This document shows positions 1-7,973 of a DNA stretch of 64,000 bases, piece by piece. The notes below the pieces were generated by a model. The model was not told the DNA's origin. It saw only the letters and a program-made list of their open reading frames with translations, and did not search any database. The position numbers were made by a program, and so were the translations under genes. This stretch comes from Porticoccaceae bacterium (GTDB taxonomy: Bacteria; Pseudomonadota; Gammaproteobacteria; Pseudomonadales; Porticoccaceae), in NCBI GenBank assembly GCA_024644595.1, contig JAHEHL010000003.1:62001-126000 (forward strand), read 5' to 3'. The stretch's first letter is position 1. Each line of letters starts with the position of its first letter.

Positions 1-443
1 TGTTCCGCTCACATCCACCCATTGCCCCTTACACCGTATCCGTTGCCGATCCAGATCATCCTTTGGTGCAGGGCATTGAACCCTTTGAGTCGGACGATGA
101 ACTCTACTTGATGAAAACCTATGGCGACCTGCACGTTATCTTGGACGCCGAATTCGGCGGCAAGGCAGAAGGCTTTGAGGAAGATGAATGGGAACATGCC
201 CGTCACCCCGTGTTTTATACGCATAAAGTTGGCGCAGGGGAGGTCCTCTATTTAACTCTGGGTCACTGTCGTCACCATCATGATATGCAGCCTATGATGG
301 ACTTCTGGCCCACTATGGATCGCGGCTCATGGGACTTGCCAGTGTTTTATCAACTGTTGAGACGGGGTATTCAGTGGGCGATTGAGCCTATGGATAAAAC
401 GACAGCTGATGCCTTGGCGAAAGCCCGCGCTGCTGTTGAGTGA
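1..443 (+). CDS. ThuA-like domain protein, 3' part
   Basis: The reading frame is open from the window edge (frame beginning at base 3), so the start and N-terminal part lie outside. The visible 146 residues carry the C-terminal half of a ThuA (trehalose utilisation, class I glutamine amidotransferase-like) fold: a D-x-x-H-P-L-V-Q-G-I stretch, a GAGEVLYLTLGH strand-turn ending in conserved His, and the final RRGIQWA helix. ThuA-like proteins are mostly uncharacterised and often occur with sugar or glycoside oxidoreductases. A role here cannot be set without the upstream genes. It is convergent with the P450 gene, from which a strong bidirectional terminator separates it. Confidence 0.8.
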   Translation, partial: FRSHPPIAPYTVSVADPDHPLVQGIEPFESDDELYLMKTYGDLHVILDAEFGGKAEGFEEDEWEHARHPVFYTHKVGAGEVLYLTLGHCRHHHDMQPMMDFWPTMDRGSWDLPVFYQLLRRGIQWAIEPMDKTTADALAKARAAVE

Positions 444-472
444 TTGGTAGACTTGCCCCGTTAGAGTTGGCA

Positions 473-514
473 GGCATTAAAAAAGGGACAGTCAAATGTC
501 CCTTTTTTAATGCC
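473..514. terminator. Bidirectional Rho-independent terminator
   Basis: A perfect 18-bp inverted repeat (473-490 with 497-514) around a 6-base loop GTCAAA. Each arm holds GGGACA next to a run of six A/T, so the hairpin ends in a U-tract on either strand. It sits between the convergent ThuA-like and P450 genes and can serve both. Confidence 0.92.
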
Positions 515-526
515 TCAAAGTTGCTA

Positions 527-1726
527 TTACCAGCGCAGTTTTAACTCGTTGACCACACCGACGATACCGCTGCTAAAGCTAACGGGACTGCTTTCATCAA
601 CCTGAAAATCAGGAATCCGTTTCAGCCATTCTTCTATCGCGATACGCAACTCAACCCGCGCCAAGTTTTTCCCCGGACAGGTATGTGCGCCGCGACCAAA
701 GGTCAGACTATTGCCCTGCTTGCGCTCAAATTCCACATCTACCGCATTGGGTGTAAAGCTATTATCCATGCCCGCCAGAGGCGTTGGTGCCGCGATCATA
801 TCGCCAGCCTTTAACTGCACACCGTGAAACGTCATGTCTTCGGTCACTTCACGGGCCACTGTTACCAATGGGAAACGTCGTAAAATCTCTTCCACCGCAT
901 CCGCAACACTGACCTCGCCCTGCGATATCTGGCGGCGATGCGACTCACTTCGAGCCAAAAATAAAAACACAAAACCGAGCAGATTAACCACCGTATCGAC
1001 ACCAGCAATAAATACCTGAATGGAGAGTTTGATCGCCTCTTCCCGAGTCAAGCGACGGCCATTGGTTTCCGTATTAATCATGCGGCTTAGCATATCCGTG
1101 CCGCCTTGGCCCATACGTTGATCGACATAGGGAGCAATATAATCTTTCAAATTTTGCAGAGCATCGGCAAAGCTGATGCTGCCATCGGGACGAATTAATT
1201 GGTCGGTCCAATACTTGGTTTGCGGAATATCATCTTCCGGCAGATCCATCATCGAGAGAAACACCCTTATTGGCAGAATGTCGGCAAAGTCACGGGTAAA
1301 ATTACATTCGCCTTTTTCCACAAAATCATCGATCAGCGAGGTCACAATCGTGCGGATATCATCACCCATGGCATTGACTGAAGCCGGTGCCATGGTGTGA
1401 TTTAACGTCTTGCGGTAAAAATGGTGTTCTGGGGGATCTATGGTCGTGGGCAGCAAACCATGATCGGCACTATGGCTCTTGGGAAGAATAATACTGCGAC
1501 TGGAAAACCGGCTGTAATCGGTGAGCACCTCTTCGATAATCGACGAACGTGTCGGCAGCCAATGGCCCTCATTGGCCGGCGTCCAGACCAAAGGACAGGA
1601 GTCGTCCTCTTGCAACAGAGTTGCCCAGGCCCGATGAAAATCATCATCCAAACCAGGCGGGGTATAAATATTAAAATCTCTGATTAAATGTTTCGGAATA
1701 TGCCCTGGAACCACTGCATTACTCAT
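527..1726 (-). CDS. Cytochrome P450, P450cam (CYP101)-like
   Basis: A soluble 399-residue bacterial class I P450, a haem monooxygenase that should hydroxylate a small hydrophobic substrate. Landmarks in order: substrate-side motif DPPEHH near residue 98, I-helix AGVDTVVN at 241-248 with the acid-alcohol pair D244/T245 for oxygen activation, ExxR (E280, R283), and haem loop FGRGAHTCPG with ligand C350. The I-helix, the FHGVQLKAGD segment and the C-terminal SGIV...VNELKLRW resemble camphor hydroxylase P450cam more than fatty-acid or steroid P450s. It is the last gene of the run starting at the acyl-CoA synthetase and lies 3 bases after the SDR. No ferredoxin or ferredoxin reductase gene is adjacent. 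The substrate is unknown; a terpenoid or other alicyclic compound is an inference from the family. Confidence 0.93.
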   Translation of the reverse strand: MSNAVVPGHIPKHLIRDFNIYTPPGLDDDFHRAWATLLQEDDSCPLVWTPANEGHWLPTRSSIIEEVLTDYSRFSSRSIILPKSHSADHGLLPTTIDPPEHHFYRKTLNHTMAPASVNAMGDDIRTIVTSLIDDFVEKGECNFTRDFADILPIRVFLSMMDLPEDDIPQTKYWTDQLIRPDGSISFADALQNLKDYIAPYVDQRMGQGGTDMLSRMINTETNGRRLTREEAIKLSIQVFIAGVDTVVNLLGFVFLFLARSESHRRQISQGEVSVADAVEEILRRFPLVTVAREVTEDMTFHGVQLKAGDMIAAPTPLAGMDNSFTPNAVDVEFERKQGNSLTFGRGAHTCPGKNLARVELRIAIEEWLKRIPDFQVDESSPVSFSSGIVGVVNELKLRW

Positions 1727-1729
1727 GAT

Positions 1730-2500
1730 CTATCCCAGGCGGATCGAGTGGGCCGCATCTGCTGTTACAACCGAACCACTCATATAACTTGCCGCTTTAC
1801 TGGCCAGTAGCAAGATAGCACCGTCGAGTTCAGAGAGAGCACCTGCTCGTCCTAGAGGAAGATTGGCGAGATCAGCCTGGCCTGCTGGGGTCTCGTAATA
1901 ATCTGCCACCATATCGGTATAGAGAAAACCGGGTGCCAGCGCATTGACGCGAATATCGTGCTCGGCCAGCTCGTGGCCCATAACACTAGTAAGCTGATTG
2001 ACCGCCGCTTTCGAGGCACTGTAATGAGTCAACCCCTTAAACGAGGAGACCGCGCAAATCGACGAGATAGTAATAATATTCCCCGACTTACCCGCCGCCA
2101 CCATGCGCTGGGCACCTTCCTGAGCAAGGTTAAACACCCCTTTAACATTCACCGACAGGACGTTATCCCAAACTGACTCTTGCATCTCTAAAAATGGCTG
2201 GGCACCGGTAGCACCGGCATTGCAGACAATAATATCCGGTGTGCCAAATGCCTGTTCCGCGAGATCATAGCCAGCCTTCACCGAGGCGCGATCGGTCACA
2301 TCCATGGCTACCGCTAAGGCTTTCCCGCCCTTGGCGACAATCCGCTCTGCGAGACTCTGAAGGAGATCGATTCTCCGTGCAGCGCAGATGACAGCAACTC
2401 CATGGGAGGCCAGCATTTCCGCAATATGCTCACCCAAACCACTCGATGCGCCACTGACTAACGCGACCCTGCCCTTTACTGAAAAAATATTATCTGTCAC
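1730..2500 (-). CDS. Short-chain dehydrogenase/reductase (SDR)
   Basis: A 256-residue classical SDR, probably oxidising a secondary alcohol or reducing a ketone with NAD(P). It has the Rossmann motif SGASSGLG near residue 16, CNAGATG, the catalytic Ser in ITISSI and the YSASK catalytic pair. The usual C-terminal DGG is replaced by ADAAHSIRLG. Only 3 bases separate it from the P450 gene, so the two are co-transcribed; it may act on the P450 product, as the dehydrogenase of camphor catabolism does. That pairing is inferred from position. Confidence 0.9.
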   Translation of the reverse strand: MTDNIFSVKGRVALVSGASSGLGEHIAEMLASHGVAVICAARRIDLLQSLAERIVAKGGKALAVAMDVTDRASVKAGYDLAEQAFGTPDIIVCNAGATGAQPFLEMQESVWDNVLSVNVKGVFNLAQEGAQRMVAAGKSGNIITISSICAVSSFKGLTHYSASKAAVNQLTSVMGHELAEHDIRVNALAPGFLYTDMVADYYETPAGQADLANLPLGRAGALSELDGAILLLASKAASYMSGSVVTADAAHSIRLG

Positions 2501-2564
2501 AACATTTACCTTTTTTTATTAGTCGACGCGCTTCTCTTCACGCTGAGCGTCTTATCCGATTTTC

Positions 2565-3326
2565 TTAGAACTGAATTCGCTTAGTGAATCCACCGTCGAC
2601 AACCACATTGGTACCTGTGGTATAGCCTGAAATGGGGCTAAGTAAGAGCGCGACCTGAACGCAGACCTCTTCAGGTGAGCCCATACGTCCCGCTGGAATA
2701 TTGGCCACCGTGCTCTCATAGATCTCGGGCATCGCCGCGCGAATATCTTCCCAGGCGCCGCCTTTAAAATAGATTGGCCCAGGGCTTACGCTGTTAACGC
2801 GAATGCCAGCTGGCGCCAGCTCCTGAGCGAGATTGCCAAAGTAGTTGAGCAGCGCGGCCTTCATGGCACCATAGGGCACTGCGCCGGCAAAGGCTTCGAG
2901 AGAGGCGGTAGATCCTATACTGACAATTGCCCCGCAGTCAGACGCTTCTAAGTAAGGCTTCACCGCATTGACCGCTTTCCAGCTAGCCAGCACGTCAGCT
3001 TCGAAATTACTTCTCCAGCCAGACTCGGCATTATCGGCACCACCGGCACTGACATTTGCAACAAAACCGTCGACACCGCCTAGCGCGTCAGCACAGGCTT
3101 TAATCCAGGCTTCAAGTGATGCGCTGTCGGTGACATCGACCACTTCACCATGGGCCTTAACACCCATAGCTTGAATCGCAGCAACCGCGGCATTGACTTC
3201 GTCAGCATTGCGCGCACAGATACCCACATCGCAACCTTCTGCGGCCAGCGTCTTTGCCAGGGTAAAACCAATGCCTTTAGATGAACCGGTAATCAATACC
3301 GTTTTGTTTTTTAGCTGAAGATCCAT
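2565..3326 (-). CDS. Short-chain dehydrogenase/reductase (SDR)
   Basis: A 253-residue classical SDR with cofactor motif TGSSKGIG, an NVSAGG segment where most SDRs have NNAG, catalytic Ser in IVSIGSTAS, YGAMK as the Tyr-x-x-x-Lys pair, and a C-terminal VDGGF. The ATG is preceded by AGGA at a workable distance. It lies 52 bases downstream of the small acyl-CoA dehydrogenase gene and 64 bases upstream of the next SDR, in the same run. The substrate is probably a hydroxyl or keto intermediate of the pathway. Family assignment is secure; specificity is unknown. Confidence 0.9.
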   Translation of the reverse strand: MDLQLKNKTVLITGSSKGIGFTLAKTLAAEGCDVGICARNADEVNAAVAAIQAMGVKAHGEVVDVTDSASLEAWIKACADALGGVDGFVANVSAGGADNAESGWRSNFEADVLASWKAVNAVKPYLEASDCGAIVSIGSTASLEAFAGAVPYGAMKAALLNYFGNLAQELAPAGIRVNSVSPGPIYFKGGAWEDIRAAMPEIYESTVANIPAGRMGSPEEVCVQVALLLSPISGYTTGTNVVVDGGFTKRIQF

Positions 3327-3378
3327 AGTGGTCGTTCCTTATTATTGTTCGAATTTATTTAGTTAGCTTTCGTGGTGA

Positions 3379-4536
3379 TCACGAGGGCTCCACACTTAAT
3401 TGAGTGCTTAGCTGTGAGTAGCGCGACAGGTGAGAATCTCTGGAGCCAAACATCACCCCAATCACCGCCAGGCGTTTAAAATAATGTCCGACACTAAACT
3501 CGTCGGTTGTGCCTATTCCACCGTGAAGCTGCACCGCGTTGTGTGAAACATAACGACCCGCCTTGCCCACTTTGGCCTTCAGAGCCGCCACACATAACTC
3601 AGCATCCGCAGCGTGGTTATCCAATTTCCACGCAGTCGCCATCAGCAGCGACCGGGTTAATTCGATTTCCATAAACATATCGACCATCCGATGGCGCAAC
3701 ACCTGAAATCCGGAGATCGACTGACCAAACTGCTTGCGTTGTTTGGTGTAGTCTACGGTGGCGGCGAGCAGCGCATCCATTGCTCCTACTGCCTCGGCAC
3801 AGACGGCCACCATGGCTCGGGAGAACACCGGCGTTGCTGTCGCAAAGCCATTATGTAACTCACCGACCAGAGCCTGATCGCTCACCGCAACATTCTCCAG
3901 CTGCAACTCAGAGGCCGAGCGACCATCGTAGGTCTTGTACTGTGTAAGGCTCAGACCCGGAGTATCTTTGTGAATAAAAAACAAACTGATACCTTGGCTC
4001 GAGTCTTGCCCGACAGCGCCTGTGCGCGCCGAGACAATAAAGCAATCCGCTTCCGGGCCATTTAGCACCACAGTTTTTTTACCATTGAGCACAAAGCCGT
4101 CGGCACTGGACTCAGCCGTTGTCTGCACAAAAGTGGGATCTGCAACAGCGCCCTCTTCCAAGTAGGCAAAAGCCCCCTGTCGTTCACCGGCAATCAAGCC
4201 CGACAGATACTGCTGTTTAATCTCGGGCTGAGCGCCGGCTTCAACCAGGCCGCCAACCAAGACCACAGATTCAAGATAGGGTTCAAGGACCAGGTACTTG
4301 CCGAACTGTTCACAGAGAATCATCGTCTCCAGAGCACCGCCACCGAAGCCATCGGACTCTTCTTTAAACGTCATCGCCAGCCAACCCAATTCCGCAAACG
4401 TCTGCCATTGATCAGCGTCGAATCCGCGAGCCTGCTTAACGGCGGCTTGGCGGCTCTCAAAGCTATAGTTGTCGCGAAGGTAGCGCTCTGCACTATCGCG
4501 CAACATATTTTGCTCTTCGCTGTATTCAATAAACAT
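3379..4536 (-). CDS. Acyl-CoA dehydrogenase, PimD-like small subunit
   Basis: A 385-residue FAD-dependent acyl-CoA dehydrogenase. It begins FIEYSEEQNMLRDSAERYL, as in small-subunit types such as pimeloyl-CoA dehydrogenase PimD, and has KQRKQFGQ in the middle and QLHGGIGTTDEF near residues 336-347 in the C-terminal helical domain. The next upstream gene, 83 bases away, encodes a second, larger dehydrogenase. Such adjacent pairs often form mixed tetramers in pimelate and steroid side-chain degradation. It probably introduces an alpha,beta double bond in an unusual acyl-CoA. Pairing and substrate are inferred. Confidence 0.88.
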   Translation of the reverse strand: MFIEYSEEQNMLRDSAERYLRDNYSFESRQAAVKQARGFDADQWQTFAELGWLAMTFKEESDGFGGGALETMILCEQFGKYLVLEPYLESVVLVGGLVEAGAQPEIKQQYLSGLIAGERQGAFAYLEEGAVADPTFVQTTAESSADGFVLNGKKTVVLNGPEADCFIVSARTGAVGQDSSQGISLFFIHKDTPGLSLTQYKTYDGRSASELQLENVAVSDQALVGELHNGFATATPVFSRAMVAVCAEAVGAMDALLAATVDYTKQRKQFGQSISGFQVLRHRMVDMFMEIELTRSLLMATAWKLDNHAADAELCVAALKAKVGKAGRYVSHNAVQLHGGIGTTDEFSVGHYFKRLAVIGVMFGSRDSHLSRYSQLSTQLSVEPS

Positions 4537-4619
4537 CTGGCTTCCTATTTCTGTTACTGCTTTTGCTATATTTTTTATTCTTTTTGCTTTTTATTTTTAT
4601 CTAAAGGCTGAGCCAAGAA

Positions 4620-5807
4620 TTAGAGATGCAAGACCCGCTTGGCAATAATGTCGCGCTGAATTTCAGCCGAGCCGCCGTAAATGGTTGCCGCGCGATTATT
4701 GATATATTCCGCCATAGTGGTGAGGCCGCAGCTTGGACCGATGGCGTCTCCCTCAAATCCGGGGACCAGTGCGTCAAGCTGTTTGACAAAAGCGTGTTCG
4801 GCCATTATTTCCAGACTCAATTCATTAAAGCGCTGACCGATTTCCGTGCCCATCACTTTGATCAATGACGACAGTGCGCCGGCATTACCACCGGCTTCAA
4901 AGGCGCCTTTAACGCGTAGCTCAGTAAACTCCAGAGCCAGAGCATCAACCGCAACATCGGCGACTTTGGCGGCAAAGACAGGGTTATCTTTCCACAACCC
5001 ACCACCAGCAGAGCGTTGCGTGCTGGCCTGATGATCAATTTTCGCCATCTGCTTTTTGTGATCTATGGTGAAGTTGTGACCGCCCCGCTCAAACTCCAGC
5101 AGCGATTTAGCCACATCCCAACCCTGATTTTCGGCGCCGACCAAATTGGCCGCGGGAACCCGCACATCATCGAAATAGACTTGGCACTGCTCGACGGTTC
5201 CATCCAAACCAACAATAGGCTCCACCGATAAGCCTTTGGTGTCCATATCGACGAGAATAAAGCTGATACCGGCCTGAGGCTTACCCTCTTTTGCGGTGCG
5301 AACCAGGCAGAAAATCTTGTTGGAATGCTGAGCGTAGCTGGTCCAGATTTTAGAACCATTAATAATATAGTCATCGCCATCGCGCACCGCAGCGGTGATC
5401 AGTGACGCCAGATCAGATCCGGCTCCGGGCTCTGAATAGCCCTGACACCAGACATCCTCACCGGAGAGCATGCGTGGCAAGTAATACTTTTTTTGCTCGG
5501 CTGTGCCGTAGCGAATTAACATGGGGCCAAGCATCTGCAGGCCCATGGCAAAAAGTGCTGGGGCATTGGCCAGCTTGCACTCTTCTTGGAAGATATAGCG
5601 TTGACTCAGAGTCCAGCCAGTGCCGCCATATTCCTCGGGCCAATCCGGTGCAACCCAACCTTTGGCATAGAGAATTCTGTGCCATTCCATGGTGGCATCA
5701 AAATCGGCAAACACACTAGTCATCAGCTCCCCCGCGCGCTTGATGTCTGGGGTCAAAGACTCAGCCAAAAAAGCACGGACATCGCTGCGGAAAACATTGT
5801 CGGTCAT
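4620..5807 (-). CDS. Acyl-CoA dehydrogenase, PimC-like large subunit
   Basis: A 395-residue acyl-CoA dehydrogenase of the PimC/FadE26-like type. It shows YGGTGWT near the N-terminus, CQGYSEPGAGSDLASL (flavin/substrate loop), WTSYAQHS and the C-terminal IYGGSAEIQRDIIAKRVL. At the place where medium-chain dehydrogenases carry the catalytic Glu (YEG) it has YGG (about residue 378), as do long-chain and isovaleryl types that take the base from another helix. The neighbouring small-subunit gene makes a heteromeric enzyme plausible. It follows the acyl-CoA synthetase gene by 162 bases and likely acts on the CoA ester that enzyme makes. Confidence 0.88.
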   Translation of the reverse strand: MTDNVFRSDVRAFLAESLTPDIKRAGELMTSVFADFDATMEWHRILYAKGWVAPDWPEEYGGTGWTLSQRYIFQEECKLANAPALFAMGLQMLGPMLIRYGTAEQKKYYLPRMLSGEDVWCQGYSEPGAGSDLASLITAAVRDGDDYIINGSKIWTSYAQHSNKIFCLVRTAKEGKPQAGISFILVDMDTKGLSVEPIVGLDGTVEQCQVYFDDVRVPAANLVGAENQGWDVAKSLLEFERGGHNFTIDHKKQMAKIDHQASTQRSAGGGLWKDNPVFAAKVADVAVDALALEFTELRVKGAFEAGGNAGALSSLIKVMGTEIGQRFNELSLEIMAEHAFVKQLDALVPGFEGDAIGPSCGLTTMAEYINNRAATIYGGSAEIQRDIIAKRVLHL

Positions 5808-5969
5808 AAATTATCTCTATTGAACGGTCGCCTAAACATTAAACAAGCCAACCTGTTTTTATTTTATGGTCATAGCCAAACGAATGCAATGGAAGAAAGC
5901 GAAGAAATGGCAGCGGACCAATTAGACCTACTCAACGGCAAGCGTAAATCTTGGTTTTAGCACCAAAGA

Positions 5970-7562
5970 TCAGGCCTCCGATTCAACCAAGGCTTTAACT
6001 TGCTGGCGCAAAACGTCTTTGCGCACTTTTCCTGAGGCAGTCTTTTGCAACTCATCACGCAGCTCTACGCGCTCGGGCCATTTTTGTTTGGCCAGGCCAG
6101 TTTCCTGCAAAAAGGCCTGCAGCTCGGCCATACTCAAGGTGGCTGAATGACGCATCACCAGAACCGCACAGACGCCCTCCCCGAGCCGCGGATGGGGCAT
6201 GGCAACCACTGCCGCCTCACTGATCATATCGTGGCGGTGCAAGACATCCTCGATCTCGCGAGCGGAGATATTTTCGCCACCACGAATAATGATGTCCTTC
6301 TTGCGATCCGTGATCACAATGGCACCCTCTGGGGTGATATGACCTATATCACCTGTGGCAAAGTAGCCCTGATTATTGATTGCCTGACGGGTTTGCTGCT
6401 CTTCGCCATAGCCGAGCATTAGCGCCGGCCCTTTGACCAATATCTCGCCATCCTCACCCTGAGCCAGCGACTGACCCTCATCATCGACAATTAATACATT
6501 CCAGTTGTTGATGCGGCCATCGGTGGTTGCCGCCAGAGATTCTTCTTCAGGCCGCATAAAGCCAACGCTGATCAGTGGCGCTTCGGTACAGCCATAGACT
6601 CTGAAAGCGCGACAGTTGGCAAATACTTCGTGCGCATCGGTTATGAGGGTCGGCGGCACCGAGGCACCGCCGCAGGCGAAAAATCGCAACGTTGGTAGAG
6701 CCAAAAAATCGCGCCGGGCCTTCTCAACCAACTCTTGCAAAAACGGTGTAGCACTGACACAGCCTGTGGCCCCCACCCTCTCTATATAAGTAACCGCCAG
6801 ATCAACGTCCCAGCGTTCCATAAAGGCGGTTTTACAGTCACTGATGAACGCCTGCTCAATGCCGTTGGCAAACCCTGTGATATGGGTCACAGGAGATGGC
6901 ATTAACATCACATCTCCGTCAGCAAGATCCCAGCCCTCTACTCCATTGTCGATGGCGCGGGCCAATGACTGGTGCGAGTGGCGAACTGCTTTTGCACGAC
7001 CGGTGGTACCGGAGGTGTACATAACCACTTTGACAGCGGACATATCTGTCGGCTGTTTTGCCGGCACTGACTCACCGCGTTGCTCAACTAAGCTTTCATA
7101 GCGCAACACATCGCCTGAGGCACCCTCGCGGCGCTCTTGATCGCGCACTGTAATCACATATGCCAGATCGGGCAGATCGGGCGACAGGCGCTCAATCATC
7201 TCAGGGAAATCATAGCCGCGGTAGACGCCGGGAATAAACAGACAGCGACAGCGACTGTCAGCGAGAATAAAGGCCAGTTCGTGATCTCGATATATCGGTA
7301 TCACCGGATTGACCACCAACCCCAACCACACTGCCGCTATATCTATGGCCACCGCTTCGCGCCAATTGGGAAGTTGAAAGCTAATCACATCACCGGCGTT
7401 TAAACCGAGCTTAGACAGCGAAGCAGCCAAAGCCATAGCCTCTTTAAAAATACTCCCGAATGTAATGTGCTCACCCGTTTCCAAATAGATAGCAACTGCC
7501 TCAGGCGTATTGAAGGCTTTTTCTTGGGCGTAGTCGGCTAGGTTTTTGGTACGTAATCGCAT
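5970..7562 (-). CDS. AMP-dependent acyl-CoA synthetase
   Basis: A 530-residue ANL-superfamily ligase that activates a carboxylic acid with ATP and CoA via an acyl-adenylate. Visible motifs are the P-loop-like YTSGTTGRAKAVRHSH (about residues 183-198), VYGCTEAPL, the ATGDIG segment with the ribose-binding Asp, ITDRKKDIIIRGGENIS at the hinge and the C-terminal catalytic Lys in KTASGKVRK. It resembles cyclohexanecarboxylate- and medium-chain-acid CoA ligases. It is the first gene of the run leading to the P450, and is divergent from the TonB receptor gene across 411 bases. The substrate is presumably the acid entering beta-oxidation in this cluster. Confidence 0.9.
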   Translation of the reverse strand: MRLRTKNLADYAQEKAFNTPEAVAIYLETGEHITFGSIFKEAMALAASLSKLGLNAGDVISFQLPNWREAVAIDIAAVWLGLVVNPVIPIYRDHELAFILADSRCRCLFIPGVYRGYDFPEMIERLSPDLPDLAYVITVRDQERREGASGDVLRYESLVEQRGESVPAKQPTDMSAVKVVMYTSGTTGRAKAVRHSHQSLARAIDNGVEGWDLADGDVMLMPSPVTHITGFANGIEQAFISDCKTAFMERWDVDLAVTYIERVGATGCVSATPFLQELVEKARRDFLALPTLRFFACGGASVPPTLITDAHEVFANCRAFRVYGCTEAPLISVGFMRPEEESLAATTDGRINNWNVLIVDDEGQSLAQGEDGEILVKGPALMLGYGEEQQTRQAINNQGYFATGDIGHITPEGAIVITDRKKDIIIRGGENISAREIEDVLHRHDMISEAAVVAMPHPRLGEGVCAVLVMRHSATLSMAELQAFLQETGLAKQKWPERVELRDELQKTASGKVRKDVLRQQVKALVESEA

Positions 7563-7973
7563 TGTCGGCCTTAAAGTGCTGATCGGAGTGGTTAAGTTGG
7601 GTAGATCAAACTAGAGTCAAAGTACCTTAGATTTTAAAAACATTCAATATTGTTTGTAATTTGATTAAAACAAACCACTTTCTCCGGCAAGCCCCGCTTA
7701 ACCTGCTTTAAGGTAATTGGTCTGCTCGACGATCAAACGGTTGCAGGCAGGGTGTCAAGACACCCGTTTTTGAGCCAGCCAGGCGGGGCAAGCAAATCAA
7801 TGAAATTAGTTGAAATCTGGCTAACAGGGGTTTATATTCACCGAAGTCAAATTAAAAAGCAGTCTCGATTGTTTTTTGTTTGCAGGGAGTGAAAGTGTAA
7901 AGGTGCCGCCTTTAAAGGGTTACAGAGCATCTGCTTTGAACAACTTAGAATAATGTCCTGAGGGGATAAATAC
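7563..7973. promoter_or_regulatory. 411-base divergent regulatory region
   Basis: The non-coding gap between the acyl-CoA synthetase (minus) and the TonB receptor (plus). It holds an AT-rich tract around 7630-7680 with GTTTGT/ACAAAC arms 12 bases apart, the 8-mer ACAAACCA (7670-7677) that recurs upstream of two other operons here, and a short perfect hairpin at 7750-7765. GAGGGG at 7959-7964 is a good ribosome-binding site for the receptor gene. No gene was recognised inside. Promoters for both directions are expected, but I could not place -35/-10 boxes with confidence. Confidence 0.6.
7750..7765. repeat. Short perfect inverted repeat
   Basis: GGGTGTC and GACACCC separated by AA, followed on the plus strand by GTTTTT. 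It could be a weak plus-strand terminator or a protein-binding palindrome. No plus-strand transcript is known upstream, so an operator role in the divergent promoter region is at least as likely. Confidence 0.4.
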
